A DNA stretch of 64,000 nt from Pholis gunnellus (taxonomy: Eukaryota > Chordata > Actinopteri > Perciformes > Pholidae), in contig OU342808.1 in NCBI GenBank assembly GCA_910591455.2, positions 17,563,121 to 17,627,120 of the forward strand, in the 5' to 3' direction. Positions within the stretch are counted from its first letter, which is position 1. The number at the start of each line of letters is the position of its first letter. Below the pieces are notes generated by a model. That model was not told the DNA's origin and searched no databases. It saw nothing but the letters and a program-made list of their open reading frames with translations. Below, one piece after another: positions 11,799-26,589 of this stretch. Position numbers and translations under genes: made by a program.

Positions 11799-14700
11799 GA
11801 TTTTGCTCTAAGTGTCCTACCCTCATACATGGTGATAAAATGGTTTCATTATTTCATAACTCCCAACACAAAGAGGATTTTGAGCCATGCCACTGTGGTT
11901 TCAACCGTAAGATTGACAGAATGGGTTGATTTTCTTCTTCGGGTGTTTTGGAACTAGAGGCTCAGGAGGAGACAGCATGCCCTGACAGAGAGCTGCCATT
12001 GTACACAGCAGACACCTACCCACAAACCTTTGCCTGTGGCTTGCCCTTTGAAGGTGCATGTCTCTTCTTGACGTTTCTTGTCAACTTGCCTTGGGAACAT
12101 TGGATTCCATCCTCTTGGTCCACAGTTTGTGTTCAAACTGTCTGGGATGATGCAAAAGATATAAACCACTTCAATGTCATTCAAGGGAGGTACACAGTCA
12201 TTAATCCTCAAAGTCGATATTAACCGTTCCAAAAAAATGTAGAAGCCTGGCTTCTCCATATTCTGGTCTGACAACTTGATGTGAGGCTTTGATTTGCAAT
12301 TCACACTGAAAATATATATTATGCACTTTTTTATTTATTCCTATTTGCAGAATAGCACACCACCCTTCTCCATTCTCTCTTGTATGCCGCATGCCTGAGC
12401 AAACAGACACACACAGGAGCTGACAGGGAACGTAGCATATTTTTGTCACTCAAGCAATTGGAACAGAACAACATTAATAGACCATGCTGGTTGTAATACA
12501 ATTAAAACATAAATATGCAAAGTACACGGGGTGCCGCTGCAGTGCTGCATCTGCAGAGACAGGTGCCAGCCATCTTTAGTGTTCACGACAAAGATCCTCC
12601 AGCAAATGGCATCACAGTGATCAGACTGGATTAATACGTGATGCCTGGGAGCTTGAATTTCAGTCCGACTTTAGTCGAAACCAATCTGAAACAGTAAATG
12701 ATCTCAGCAGGAGCCCTGGTCTATAACAATAAAGTAATCTGAGGCGGATATGTGGGAGTACTTATGTGTACGAATGTGGTAAACTGTCCGTACTGAGCAA
12801 TGTTGTAATGAGAAGAGAGTTCTTACATTGGGGTGGCAAAATTGGACAAACACACCAAAGACATTGTCCCTCTCTGTCTTTTAACAAATCAAATCAGTTA
12901 ATGATCATTGTCTGCCCTCCATTACATTTCTTTGATATGTAAGGAGGTGCGAAAAAACATTCTGCATGTCTGAACAGAAAGCTTTTGTGTGCTCCGAGGC
13001 AACTGAAAGCCAGCTTGTTCCAGATAGTGAAAGCTGACAGAGTCCTGTCGGTTGAACTGATTCTGGCCCTCTGACGTGTCTTCTGCTCTCTCTTTCATCA
13101 GTTTCATTCTTGGCGGTCCTGTGTTCAATTTGGCTGATTGAGCGGATGGTTCGAGTTGCTGCCTGGCAATTTCTACAAGATGTACACAAATTGTCAGTCA
13201 AGAAGTGACTGTTCAATAATATAGCCTTTACAGCCTATGCCCAAGGACCTGTAGGCCATTACAGGGCCATTACCAGTGAAATCCTTGTCTGGACAAGCGG
13301 AGGGAAACTAATGTGTTACTGTGACGAAAGGTTCTCATTGTGAGGCTTGCAGCAAGAGCCGAACACGGGAGATAGGATCAATTGCAAATTAAGCTAGTAG
13401 CTGTGAGTGTAGTGTGTGTGTTGCTTCTGCATGTAGTTCTCATCATTAAAAAATAGAAAGTAGTTATTTTAGGTGTATGCCAATTGGTTTGCTTGCACAG
13501 TAATTCCTTCAAAATGCTGCAGTAGTTTACCCCGTATTGCGTTGACAGCTGTATTTGTTCACATTTGTTACAAAAATCTGAATCTGCAGAAACATATACA
13601 ATGCTAATGAACATCTCGTGACTCATTCTCATCTCGTTAGATTTTATGATGAATGTGTTTGAGAATAAAGATTTACACAGTAGCTCACACATTTACATTT
13701 GGTGAAGAAACATTCAGCCTTGTGTTGACAGCTGCTGACAGCTAACAGTAGAATTAGGACTTAGGTAATCATCGATTGAACAAACTTAAACTTAAAATGA
13801 ATTTACTGTATGGTTATTGTAGTGTAGATTTGACAAATCGGGGTACACACTTGGTTTTAATCAATGTGTTGCATTATTGTACAGAAGACAGTTTTTCATC
13901 ATAAAATTAGCCGTCTAGACAACTTCATTGCAGCCACGTTTCTGACAAACTTAATTCTTGACTTCCACATCTGTCTTTATTTTCCTTTTGGGTTTCAACT
14001 GTCTATCACAATGTGGACTCCAATTATATATTTACTTTCATATTTTTTCTGTGGTTAACCTTATATACGTTAGTCTTTCCTCCAGATATCTTTTCAGTAA
14101 ATATCTAAATGCACAAATATGTTTCACTTTTTTTTGTGCTTTCCAAAAAAAAAAAATAGAAACCATAAAAGTTCTCTAACAAGACACCAGTAATGATCTA
14201 CAAATAATGGAATCACTTTAAAGCTTTAAAACACAACTTGTTTCCAGTCCGGCACAATCAAAGTTGCTAAAAAACGAACAGTGTAGCCTGAGAAATATCT
14301 ACAAGCTAAGTGACCATGACATTAAAGTGTGTTAGCATCCACTCTTCTCTGGAGTGAAGCAAATTTTTGTTCGGGTGGGGGGGAGGTTGTGTCTTGGATT
14401 AATTAAGCTGAGGAACTCCCAGTTTGGGGAGCTTAGCATGTGCAGGGTGATGTTTTCTTCAGAGTCTTTTCCACAGGGATAGGTTTGCACTCATCTTTGA
14501 TAGTTAACCCCATGTGACCCTTCCCTAGAGCCAGTCCCACTCCCACCTCACTACTCCTGCTTCTCATTAGAGCCTGTCCACTATTCTGACTCGGTCTAAG
14601 TAGGCCGCCACCCAGTCCACTGACGCACCGGTCCTTAAAAAAAACTAAAAACTAAAAAAAAACGTACTGTGTGTGCATAATTGCTGTGAGTTTCCAAGCA

Positions 14701-15190
14701 AGTTTATCAGTGAATTAATAATAATTTACTATCAGATTAAAATGCATGCATATTTTCCTGAAATTACAATTCCACTAATTAAACAGTTTACTTTGGCATG
14801 AAGCAGTATTACAGTAAATTAATATTTTACTGCTTTAATATATAAAAATATCCATTTGTCAATTAAATGGACTAAACAGAGCAGCACTGAATTGATTCAA
14901 GGCTAAAATTCCCTACATTGCAATGAATATCACATGTAACACATATTGTCTTTATAATCAATTATTTCTGTTAGAAATGATTGCAGAGATAAAAAAAAAG
15001 AGGTTGCTTGTGTTTTCAAAGCACAATATATATTAAAAACATGCAAATAAGTTAATCTAAAATGTCTTTCACCTATAAAAGAAATCTATTAGCTGATCGC
15101 ACCACATGAGATAAGCTGTTTTGATGAACATTTTTTACAGCAGAGGCGACAGGGTTGAAATTGCAGCTGAGTCATTACCCGGTATCATTG
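11799..15190. other. Intergenic, no gene seen
   Basis: There is no recognisable coding exon. The stretch 12,500-12,720 is GC-balanced and free of repeats, and could be a conserved element. From 13,700 to 15,170 it is strongly AT-rich, with short A-runs near 14,150 and 14,640. Confidence 0.55.
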
Positions 15191-18100
15191 CTATCTCAGC
15201 GTATGATGAGACGTGAATTTGTCTGACCTCCCCGGGGCAGCACAAAGGGCTGAATTCAAAGCGGGGCACCCAGGGGCCAAGCTGGCGGCGGTCCCAGCTG
15301 AGGAGCAGCAGCCAGCCACCACCTGCATTCTGCTGCTCGCCCAGTCTCCCTGGATATGACCCCCCCCCTTCCCTTCCCTTCCCTTGGCTACTTCAACTAC
15401 CACCCCCTCTCACCCCGCTCTGACAAACCTCATCTGCATCCCAGTCATATCCTACTCCCACTCCTAATATCTGCCCAGTCAATCTGATCTGTCCATCACA
15501 CAGTCTAAATTCAATGTGACGGCAACACTATGGCCTCAGCTGTGAACGCTCCTTTCAGCCTGTCACCGAGATGTTCCCGAGCTGATTTTCAGATCCAGCA
15601 GTGACAATGAATTGTGCAAATTTATTTTTATCTCCCCTCAGATTGTGATTTAAACTGTTTTTTGTTTTTTTCAAGTCAGATTTTAATGTCCCCTAGATAT
15701 AAATTAGGGTTTGGTGGCTAATTTTATGGTTTTATTTTAGTTTAGTTCATATAATCTTCTATGTTATAGTTTGTTTTTGCAGATAAAATCTCCAGCACCA
15801 CCCTTGCATTTTTTCTTTTAAACCGATACAACCTCAAAGAATAGTAGAAATGTCAAAGCACTTATATATGTTCCACAAACTCATCTTACAGGTTTGTCAG
15901 AACAGCAATTATCTTATTAATGAGATTTTGCGTCATTGAAATGAATGTGGTTTATCTGATCAATCCTCCGAGAAACATACAGTCGCACCCAACCATTCTA
16001 CTTCAGAAACTTAAGGTGTCAATTCACAAAAGTTGTTTCAGTCAAATGATGGTGGCTATCCTGTGACAAAGTGAACTTTGACACTTATTTCAGCTGCTGA
16101 ATCCTTATATATATATATATTTATTTATTTATTTTGTGCAAAAATATCCAAGCTGAAAATGATCAATAAGGGTTTGATTATTTGTCTTTAACCTTCTATG
16201 TGTTCAGCCTCCACACAGCTTAAGTGTTTCTCTCAGGCTCAAGAGTCATAAGTGTGTCTCTCTCTTAGCTCAATAGTGCCCCCTGGAAAAGAGTTTGTTC
16301 ACTGCAGCCAACAAAGCTGGATCAGTGTAAAAAGATGGCAGCCCCCTGGACTGATCATTTAGTCTTCCCATCTGCCTCCATTGAAGTTCTGAACAGGTAA
16401 TGTTGACGCTTTATTTTGGGACATTTTAGGACACGTTGCTGTCAAGATGGCCGTTGAGCCACACATATAAAGCCGGACTAATCATGTGTTCGCTGTAAGG
16501 ATTTTCTTTAGTAACTGTGGGGGGTGATATTATTTTGATTAGCATGCTTGCTAATAACAAAGGCTCCCTTCATTCACTTTCTTTCTGTCTCAGTGAACTG
16601 CAGTTTTCAGTTTTCACCTCTATTATGATCAGTGTTTGCAATTCATTTCCCGTCGAACTAAGATGTCACAACCCACATGACCGTTGCCCTTGAGCAAAAA
16701 CAATATCAAAACACTGAGCTGGGAGGACAACAGAGCCAGACAGTGAACACTGGGATGCCAGTACCAGACAATAAGAGGGCGAAAAAAAGGTAGAAATTCT
16801 CCTCCCAGCTGTAGACCTTGTCGGATCCCTATCCTGAATTCCTGAGCTGTCTGGAGGAGCCCTTGGGGCTGGCAGAATGGCAGGGTGCGTTGTGGGAGTC
16901 TGTCCTGTTTCTGTAAGCCCAGGCAGGGGGTCAGAGGAGGGGGATTGTTTGATAACGCTGCATTTTTGACCCCCTAATGCTCTCGCTGTCTCTGCCGCAG
17001 CGTCTGATTCACGTGGAGGCATCGGCAGCCCTTTAAACCTGTCTCTTAGATTCATGCCAAGACTAATTCGCCGTCTTGTTGTGGGCGACAGTGTTTGACA
17101 CCGTGCATCGGCTTCCAAAGGTGGACTAATGGGAGAGTTCACGGAAGGTTAAAGGGTTAGTATGCTTTACTGCTGCTCAACCTTGATCACCAAAGTAATT
17201 ATGAGGGAGGGAGGGACTGAGAACATGCCTGAGGCTATGGACGTGGCAGAGTACAAGAGCACAATGGTAACGTGTGTGTAAATGTTTATACGTGTGGATG
17301 GCATGGGTATGCGCATTTGCAGTCAAAACACAAGCAACACCCAAACACATCATTTAAATATTTCACACTTCAACCCAGATCAAACTGACCGCAATTAAAT
17401 CAAAGGTTATGTATTATGTGTTATGTAGTGTTGTGCCTCACTGTATCCAGGCGCGATGGGATTGTTCGGTAACAAATAACATAATGACATACAGTGACAC
17501 CGAATTTGGCTTTGGAATAATCTGTGGCACTGCTGTGTTACTAAATGAAATAAAGCAGATTTTAAACACTGAGCGGTCACAGATGTGTGGAGTGAAAGAA
17601 ATAGCTCAGATGGAAACCAAATCCTGTGCGTTGCTGCTTCAGCAGAAATATCAAACAACTGGAAGGAACTCTCCAAAACTTGGCAATTGTTCTTTGTCTT
17701 TGAAGTTCTACATACTCCTGTCTTATAATAAATGCACAGTTGTAGCTAAAGAGTGATCAGAATGAATCATAATGGTACGAATCCAATTCACACGAGGAGA
17801 TCTAAAAGCCACATTCTTGAAGGGAGACACCGAAGAGAAAGAAAAACTTCACCCAGTCAGTTTGAGGCTGTCATACTGCATGAAAGTTGACATGTCGTAT
17901 CATGTGTGTTCATCAACGTGCCGCAGCTCTCCTCGGAGCGCAGACCGCAGGTCCGTGTGCAGAACCGGTTCGGCCTCCGAGGGGGCTGTTCTGGAGGCGA
18001 AACATTATCAGTAATGGGTCAGGGTCACACAATGGGGGCACTTTGTCAGATCTGTTGGGGATGCACTGCGGTAGGCAAAAAGGTTCGCTTTGATCTCTGT

Positions 18101-18357
18101 GCGCATGTTCACCGAAGTGTGCCGTGTCTGTAAACTGATCCGCTCTTTGACATTTCCCTCCCATTTCAGGATCTCTTCTCTGAACAAAAAAAAAAAATCA
18201 CATAGAAAAAAAAGATGAATATTGTCTAAAATCTACTACGACTTTCAGGGACGAAATTACAAATCTGCTGCTAACAACCGATGCAGATAATATCTTTGTC
18301 TTTGCTATTGTCTCTCCATTGTATCAAAGATAAATGGGCTGTTAACAGTTGGTGTCC
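15191..18357. other. Intergenic, no gene seen; one 158-codon open frame judged non-coding
   Basis: A CCCTT microsatellite lies at about 15,368-15,386 and a TATA/TTTA run at about 16,106-16,134. A minus-strand open frame at 16,666-17,142 has no recognisable domain, no splice signals around it and low-complexity Pro/Ser composition, so it is not called as a gene. Confidence 0.5.
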
Positions 18358-18368
18358 GTGTGTGTGTG

Positions 18369-18400
<32 letters not shown>

Positions 18401-18408
18401 TGCGTGCA
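18358..18408. repeat. (TG)n(CGTG)n microsatellite
   Basis: A run of TG dinucleotides passes into TGCG units. Alternating purine-pyrimidine sequence of this type can adopt Z-DNA. Confidence 0.95.
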
Positions 18409-21304
18409 TGCAAGTGTGCATCTCTGTGTCTCAGATAGGAGCCTGGACAGCCCAGTGTTTGTAGTTTTTGTCGTCCTGAGGGCCCCTGGTGGGTGTGCTC
18501 ACTTTAAAGGGCCCAGTGAACTGTGAGGACTTGAGACATGAGACTGTGCCGCCCAACTGGCCCCAGGACACGGGTTCACCCGGAGAATGTGAGCTGAGCA
18601 GGGGAACTGGGCCGAGACGGGCTCCCACAAACCTCCACTCCATTCCTCAAGACAGCAATCCCATCTGAAAGACTCTGCTCTCGCTTGTCAGAGGGAAACT
18701 CTATCTCGCTGTGGTTACTTGTTGGGATCTGATTTACATCTAAATCTACTATCTTTGTCACAATTGATGTAGTTTTAAGCTGGTTCCTTCACATTTTAGG
18801 TGCACATTTAAAATGAGCAGAATACGTCATGACACGTCATTGTATATTTTATGTAAAGCATATTTAGTCCCCAAAAAATGTACGTCTGATTTGTATGTCG
18901 GTGAAGATTCACAGTCAACCAGTTCGTTGAATATCTACAGGTCCTAAGCTGGCCTCACTTGTTGTTTGGTATTTGAAGTATAAGTATGGTGGCATTCTTT
19001 ATTTAGCTTTTTGTCTTAAAAATCTCATGAAATTACCAAAACCATCAATGAACTGATCCTAGTATTTAGAATAGTCAAAGCCTGATATAGCTCATACATC
19101 GGTGCCACAGAGTTCAATTAATGTCCCAAAACTATTATGAACATATCAATCAGCCACACTGCTGCACTGGGTGACATGTTTCTTCATTACGATGAACATG
19201 GCTGATGTAGTAGTGGAGGTGAAAATAGTTCCCGGCAAATGCATTACTTCCTCCTGTTTGAGTTACAGTTAATAAAAACTAAAGTTACCCGATTTTTTAT
19301 GAAATGACACAACACAAACTTTATATTTATGACCCATTTTTATATCCTTAGTATGAACCAATGGAATTGGGAATGAGAGCCACAGACAGGGTTGGGAAAG
19401 TAATGAGGGACAGAGTATGTCATTGTTGGTTTTGGTCTTTTATTGGGATTTGTTCACAATAACAAACAATATAGAATTTTGCCAGACTTATCCTTTAAGA
19501 TTGATAGAGACTCTGAAATGAGTGGCACACTTTAAGACCAAACAGAAATACTAGCTGGAAGTGACTGATTCTAGTTATATAAACTAAATTTCAACATTCT
19601 TTTGACAATAATATAATATTTAATCTGAAGACTGAACGAAAGAATTGTCTTCTGTTCCACCGCACCATCTAATAGCTATAAAACATGCGGTGCTAAATGT
19701 CACTCAAGTATGACATTGTGGGGCATTTATTTTACAGGCGACAACTCAAAACCTGACTGAAAAAACAAGTGAGCTCATTGTGCCATGCCTTCATCTCTAT
19801 TTATTCAATGTGTGTTTTCCAATCACTATTTTTGTTGTTAAATATTCCCCGTCACAGTAAAAATCATTATATAGCTTTCCAAATTTTCCTACTGAGGAAA
19901 ATACCTTGGATATAAGACAAGCTAATCATCTGTCTCACTGATATAGTGATACACAGATATCGTTAAAATATCTATCACCACGTCACTTTTTGAACTTCTG
20001 ACACTAGCTGTACTGTATGTCTGATTTATTTTTAGCCATGGAGATAGTTTAAGGAAGCCCTTATGGATTGCACCCTCCCAGGAGAGATAAACAGAGACTG
20101 CAGAAGTAAAGCGAACCCCAGCTGAGTGTGGATATCAGGTTATGATGTTTGCTGTTTTAACATGAGCCTCTTTTCTCTTTTCTCCTGTTGTTTCTTCTCC
20201 TCTCCAAGGGTAGACAGGCAGACAGAGCCTGGGGGCTGTATCTCCCCAGCTGAGACCTTAGGTTAAGCTCTGACGACAAAAAAATACCACCGTTGTTGAC
20301 TTTTTTGGTGCATTTCTGTCATGCATCCCTTATCCGCTGGCCAATTTCCATCCCATGATTTTGTTGTTGTAATTTGCACTGAGGTTTCTTTACTTTAAGC
20401 TCTTTTCTAATCAGAGGTTATGAGAATACTGTCAATGCAAGCTGATTGGCTGCAGTTAGTTTCATTTAAAGGTATAAATCTGTTTGAGTGAAAAGAAGCA
20501 ACGATTTTGCCTGTTACCATTTAAAAACGATTGCCTCAAAAGAAGAAGGAAGCACTGTAACAAAACAGACACCAATCAATTTGCAGTGATGAATTGTGGC
20601 TATGGATATTCATTCTGTGATCTTGGAAAAAAAAAATGGAGTACTTAATAATCTAATCTCTACAGCACTGGGAGACAATGAATGAAATAAAAACAGCACC
20701 AGCATTTTCTTTTATGTTCACAGAGCAGCATTCAGGTCGGAGCTCTGGGTGAGGTCTGACGGATGTCAATTAAAGGGCTATTTAAATATTTAAGCAACAA
20801 AGTTTGCAAGTCGTCCCTTGGGTGCAGTTATTGGGGGGGGGGGTAATGCAGCCTCAGCTCTCCAAGGACCAGCTGAATGCCAGGCAGGCAGCGTGGATAG
20901 TTGGGAGGCATCACGGCTAGGGTTACAGTGTGAATTAAAGCTGACACTAAGAAGCGCTCCTCACAATGACCTGCAGAAAACAGCAGACAAAAGAGCCTAT
21001 TTTAAAGCAGGACAAAGGGGAGGTTAGTGGAGATACCTGAGCTCAGGCTGGCCTAGTCAGCGTGTCTGTGGAAGGACGAATGACTGGTGCCGCGGGACCA
21101 CCGCAGCTAGACCCAGCAGGAGAAGAAACACACAGAGAAGCACATTCCTGCACAGCCATAACACCAGAAAAGACATATGAGACACACACATGCATACACA
21201 CAAGAATATCCCGAGCACAAGCTGTAATTTGTACGACATCATTTTTGGTATTAATATCAGTGTTGTCAGTGGAGGTGACTGGTGGTGTTCCTGGTTTCTG
21301 GTCT

Positions 21305-21306
<2 letters not shown>
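18409..21306. other. Intergenic, no gene seen
   Basis: This is unique sequence with a GC-richer block at 18,430-18,640. No exon is supported. A poly-G run lies at about 20,833-20,842. Confidence 0.55.
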
Positions 21307-21348
<42 letters not shown>

Positions 21349-21371
21349 CACACACACACACACACACACAC
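21307..21371. repeat. (CA)n microsatellite
   Basis: CA repeats are interrupted once by a CT step near 21,346. The Thr/His-rich open frames across it are products of the repeat. Confidence 0.97.
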
Positions 21372-24300
21372 TCACTCTGACGGTATATTTCATAACAGTT
21401 CAAAACAGAGAGGGATTGTCAACAATCTGTTGTGCTCCCTGGAGGACTTTGTCGTCTGAAAAGCATTATTTAACCTTTCAGATCTTTTCAAAAATGTAAT
21501 TTTCTCCACAGCAAAAACTAACTCAATTATTACTATTGACACTTTGTGATGAAATTTACATCAACCAAAATGCTTCTGCTCTCTTGTAGCAACCCTCAGC
21601 AACCCTGCCCATGCTTGTGAATTCCACAAGAGTTTGCGCTATCGCCCCTTCATCTGCTGTCACCATGGTCCTCAGCGGGCTTTCACCTCCGTCCTAATCC
21701 CCCACTTCATCTGAAAGTCAGGATGACAGCTCTGGCTCTTGTCCTCTCTCTGTGTGTTTGTGTTCGCTCTTTTCGATTTTCAACAGCATCCACCTGTTCT
21801 TGGAGTGGGGAGGCTGCAGTTGGAGAGGCAGAAATGATTTTTGGAGTAACTGGGATCTTCACGCTCAATTACTCCAATTTAATATTTTGTTAATACGCAT
21901 AACAAACTACCAGTACCTCACCCTATTTCCAAACTAAAGTTTGTCTAATAATTGATATAGTTACATTTTTTTTAGACAATATATCATTTGCTTCGAGCAG
22001 CCGACAGCGTCCGTTTAAGTAATGACTTTCTGCAGACAGCTCCTAGGGTGCACAGCATCCAGACGCATTCTTCAAGCGGCGTTCTGAGCTTCACAGGTCG
22101 CTCTGGTACCGAACTAGACTGGTCAGAATATCCATTTGAAACACTATCGTTGTCACTCTTTCACTCTGTGTATTCAGATAACACTCTTTATCACTTTCTG
22201 AGACACAGAGGAGGAGCTGCAGTCTTTAAGATTGTTTACAATACATGCTAAATGCTATCAAGCTAACCACTTAGGCCTGGTAGAACAGTTAGTTTTCACA
22301 CTGTGAAAATAACCAGACTGTGACACAACTTGCCACAACCAAGACGGGTAATAAGAGAAAATGTGCAACCAAGCCGACGGAGTCTAAAGGAGTCTCCTCA
22401 TTTAAATGTGCCGTTAAATTAGATATAAAAGAGCTAGCACATAACATCTTTAGGTGTGAATGAGACATAGCAGGAGTGCTGCATAAAAGATTAACACTAT
22501 GGACTACCAGAGATATGCTGAAATGAAAAGCTGAGATTGTCACAACCAAAAAAGGTACTTTATTGATTTCATTTTCGATAAAGAATAATATAGTAACAAA
22601 TGGTTAATTGATTGTTGAATATGGGGAAATCGGATGGCTAATTTGTTCATCTATCCATACATTACATAACATAAAAACTGTATGTATTTAAAATCAGAGC
22701 AGTTGTGTTAACTATTTTTTTTAATTCTATCTTAAAACAATATTCACATATCGAGATGTTAATTTAATAAGTATGTGGTCCCTGTCTTTGCTCCTACTTT
22801 CAGTACTGGCTGTGAAAAGATCTCTTTAACGCGATGTCAGTGTTGAAATCCACAGTCCTCGTTTTGTGAATAAAGACACAGTTTGGGGTTTTGTTCCCCA
22901 TCTCTTACATTAAAATTGCACAAATATTATAATATATTTTCAGCAACCAATAACTGTTTCAATGTACATGGAGGAATGATACTTTTAAGATAGAGTCAAA
23001 AACATCTTGTATTTTGCCCTTTTTTATTGATTATCTACAAATATATAATTTAAAGTGAACTTTATACCAAGATAACTTCCATGTAATAGATATTTTATAT
23101 ATTTTAAGAACACAACAATCAAATAAAATTGGGAATAAATGTCATGCATTTATGCCAATGCCAGAATTTTCTATTTTACATCTGTGCTTTTCGTGGTCAA
23201 AATATCTTCATTGAAAAGTGCCTTTAGTTTATGATTCAACATTTACTCAATTGTTCTTTTTTTTAATTTAGTCTCTAATAATAGTAATATTGTAGCCAAG
23301 TTACTTGGTCAATATTATTTGAAAGGTTACTGGTTTAACTAAAAAAATCCATTGTTAATAATGAGTTTGTATTGACGCAAGTTTTAAATGTAAAGCCTGG
23401 TCACAGTGCACAGTCAGACAGAGTAGCCCCAGCAGGAAACCAGCAGCTTATATGTCTCCGGTCTCTACTGATTAACATGGATAACTTTGACCCACAGAAC
23501 GGGTGAGGATTCCTGTCTAATTGAATTACAGTCAGTCTCCTAGCCTCCAAATATTGTCTTGAACTTATACCCCTCTCTGTTGCCAGAAACTATTTACATT
23601 CTATATGTTGGAACGTTTTTTTTACTTTCGACTGAAATATAGGCTTTGGTACGGAGAACACTTGTTTTACTTCATCAACAGCGAGACAATTGGGCTGTAT
23701 TTTCTTTTGCAACGTATGTCTCAACCATAAAAGAGTTAGTAGGTTGTCAAGAAATAAACCGCACATGATAGAGTCCTTTATATGTTGGGTATGACAAAAG
23801 CACACGCTGGCTTAGCCAAAGAAAATCAAAGCAGGTTTGTCTGAAGACAAAGTCAGTAGACTCTTACTTCATTATACTGAACTAAACACCTGCTGTGTTT
23901 TGGCCCCAATATGTTCTACTTAAAATGGCTTTTATATGCATTCAATAAAGCTTAACTCATGAGGGCATGCAGAACGTAAACCTAGAGCTGTGATCTAGTT
24001 GAGGTGGGGGAGGTGGGCAGAGGTTGACGGGAGAAAACTTGCCTTTGAGTGCAGGTCTCATACTTACATTAAGGCTAAAGTGATGTCACTTATTGCATTG
24101 CTCTGGAATGAGGTGCAAAAACGTGGCTGCCGGCTCTCTTCCCCCTCAGGCCCTTCAAAACCCAAAGGCAGGACTTATGTGGCATTTCATGCATGTTATT
24201 CGTTCTGCATCATAAGAAAATCACACAAGATGAAGACCCCTCAGCAACACGGGATCCCAACGGAAAAACAGCCATGTTCTCACTTGTTAGCGTCTAGCAA

Positions 24301-25862
24301 CAGTTCCCTATATAAAATGCATTTGACTTGGACATTCAAGTCACACAGACATGAACATTCTATTAAATATGCATATCTCAAGTGTCCACGTCTGATTCCA
24401 AAGTGGACAGTCTAAGATTTATGGTACCATTGACCCTCATTGCTTTGCTTCTTCCTCAAGGGAATCTGCCACAGGCTGCGTGCCAAATGCTTTAAAAATT
24501 TAAAGAGGTGATGAAGAAACTATCCAGAGGAGACAAAACACATCAGTTCTGCCACAATAAGACTTTTCTCTTCCTTCCTTCCTTTCTTCCAGCTTCTTCT
24601 TTCCAGTTGAGCTGTTTTACCCTGAACACTCATTGCCAGCCGTTTAAACTTGTTTTTATATCAAGACAACTGGCCATTCAAATGTATGGTGGTGGCTATA
24701 TGTATTTGGAAATCCTGGGAAAATCTGATAAAACTTTCCATGTAAAATCCCTGCAGGACTCCCAGTTTGGATGAAGTGAAGAAATCCTTGGCTTAGCTTC
24801 CAATAGATAGTTCTCTGTTACAATGATGTGCAAATGACCAATAAGCTTTACATGCCAAGATTGCAAACCAGAGATATTGGAAACTCCATCATTGCGATTG
24901 CCATGTGAACAGCTTTGCCTGTGCCTTGCAGACTGCAGATTGAAGGAGGCTCAGGGATGGTGAAGGGAGAATTTTTTACCTCAGGCTGTTTGCTGCAAGC
25001 AGAACACCTGCATTCTTTCCCTGCTCTCCCGAGGACTCTGAATTTGACCTCGGCGTGCGAGTGAAAGGGTATCCAACTTCTTCAAAATGTCAGAATGCCA
25101 CATAACTCTATTGTTCCTGACATGTTCCCTCTACAGAGGCTCAGATAAAGAAACACCCGTCTTTAAGCGGCGAGGCTGACATACCTTTCATAGAGGAAAG
25201 ACGGAAACAAGAACTCCCATATTCTCACAGCAGCTTTCTGATTTGTCCACACTTACTGGTAAACTGATAAAGTACTGTGACAATACCTCTGGAGTGTCTC
25301 ATAAATGCTTTGTATTGACCTAAAAGCATTTGCTGACTACAAACAGAACTACAAACGGGGGCATTTCTCTTGTGGGTAGGAGATGATTTTCTCCGGCAGA
25401 CACACAGGATCACTGTCTTGCTACTCTAAGCTAACCTTCCACAGACAGCAGCACCTTCCATGGCTCCAGGCCTTCAGCCTGAAAATCTCTCCTCTGCGGG
25501 ATGGATTGGGTTCCAGGACCCTGTCCTCTCCTGGGACTGACCCAACCCGGGGAACAGAGGGCTTTCATGGGAGATCACAGGTGCTTATATACAAAATGGC
25601 AATTTTCTTTTTCCATAATTCCATGTTACTGCATTACCAGATCTTATCGTGAGGCCAGTATCTCATTCCTGAGGTTTTAGACGTTAATGAAAGATGCTTT
25701 GCCTCCAGCCACTGGGGGCTAAATCAACAAGCCTAGGATTCCTGTTGGCCTTTGTAGGGGAATACCAAAGGCAGAGAGTGGACTGAGCCGAGGTCAGAGA
25801 CAAAGCAGGGAGCTAAAAGATGGAAATGCTGCACCCAAAACAAGCTTGTATGCAATCTAGTG
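21372..25862. other. Intergenic, no gene seen
   Basis: 22,600-23,400 is very AT-rich. 24,000-25,800 is more GC-balanced and repeat-poor, with a 138-codon open frame at 23,999-24,415 that has no recognisable content or splice context. Confidence 0.5.
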
Positions 25863-26581
25863 CAGTGGTTCCCAACCTTTATTGTCAGATGTACTCCCAC
25901 AGCCCCGTCAAATGTAGCCTACCCCATCAGTGCCGCCACCTGCCGTGTTCCAAACATGTTAATATGAATTGGATTTAAACTGGGTGTTAATAGACTACTA
26001 TTAGTCTAATTATATAAGTGGATATTGCTACAGTAGGCTATTGTTTTTATGCAGCTGAACTGCATTCGCACTACTACCATGGAGGGGCATATGCTGGATG
26101 TTATCTGTTAGGTTAACTCATTAATTAATTTATTCATTGATTTTAGCTAAAAATTTCAACTATTCATCCATTATGTTCAGTTATTGCAACTATTTATCCA
26201 TTCGCAGTCTACAATAATCATCCAATAGCTTTGTATAGCAATGTATTAACCTATTTTTAGGTTTAAACCTTCTATCCATTATTGTATCCATCACTTATAT
26301 TAACTGTTTATTCTTTACTTTAGTCACTTTGTTTCATCTATTACTTTTAGCTAAATATGTGAACAGTTTATTATCAAGATATCTATTTTAACCTTCACCC
26401 ATCACTCTTAGCTAACTGTTTAGGCTTCTCTGTTCTTGTAATTCTCTAGCCTGCTAGTTTCTCAATTTGCAAATTATACTTTCTAATCAATCATGATTTT
26501 TTTCAAATTAGTTATGCTTTTCCACAATCTCCCCATGTACACGTTTGCAGCAGCAAGAGTACAAGTAGTTGGGAATTACAG
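25863..26581. mobile_element. Degenerate hAT-type MITE (about 720 bp)
   Basis: The left end CAGTGGTTCCCAACCTTT is a classic hAT terminus. The right end, GTTGGGAATTACAG, is its diverged inverted copy (8 of the 11 outermost bases match). Flanking eight-base duplications ATCTAGTG (25,855-25,862) and ATCTGGTG (26,582-26,589) agree at seven positions. The AT-rich interior repeats ATCCATT motifs and has no coding capacity. Confidence 0.65.
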
Positions 26582-26589
26582 ATCTGGTG

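Noticed and set aside
16666..17142. 158-codon minus-strand open frame
   Set aside because: Pro/Ser/Arg-rich, no recognisable domain, no splice or poly(A) context, and GC-richer local composition alone explains the lack of stops.
21062..21499. Open frames of Thr/His repeats
   Set aside because: They are translations of a CA microsatellite.
23999..24415. 138-codon plus-strand open frame
   Set aside because: No domain, signal peptide or family resemblance, and no supporting splice or poly(A) signals.
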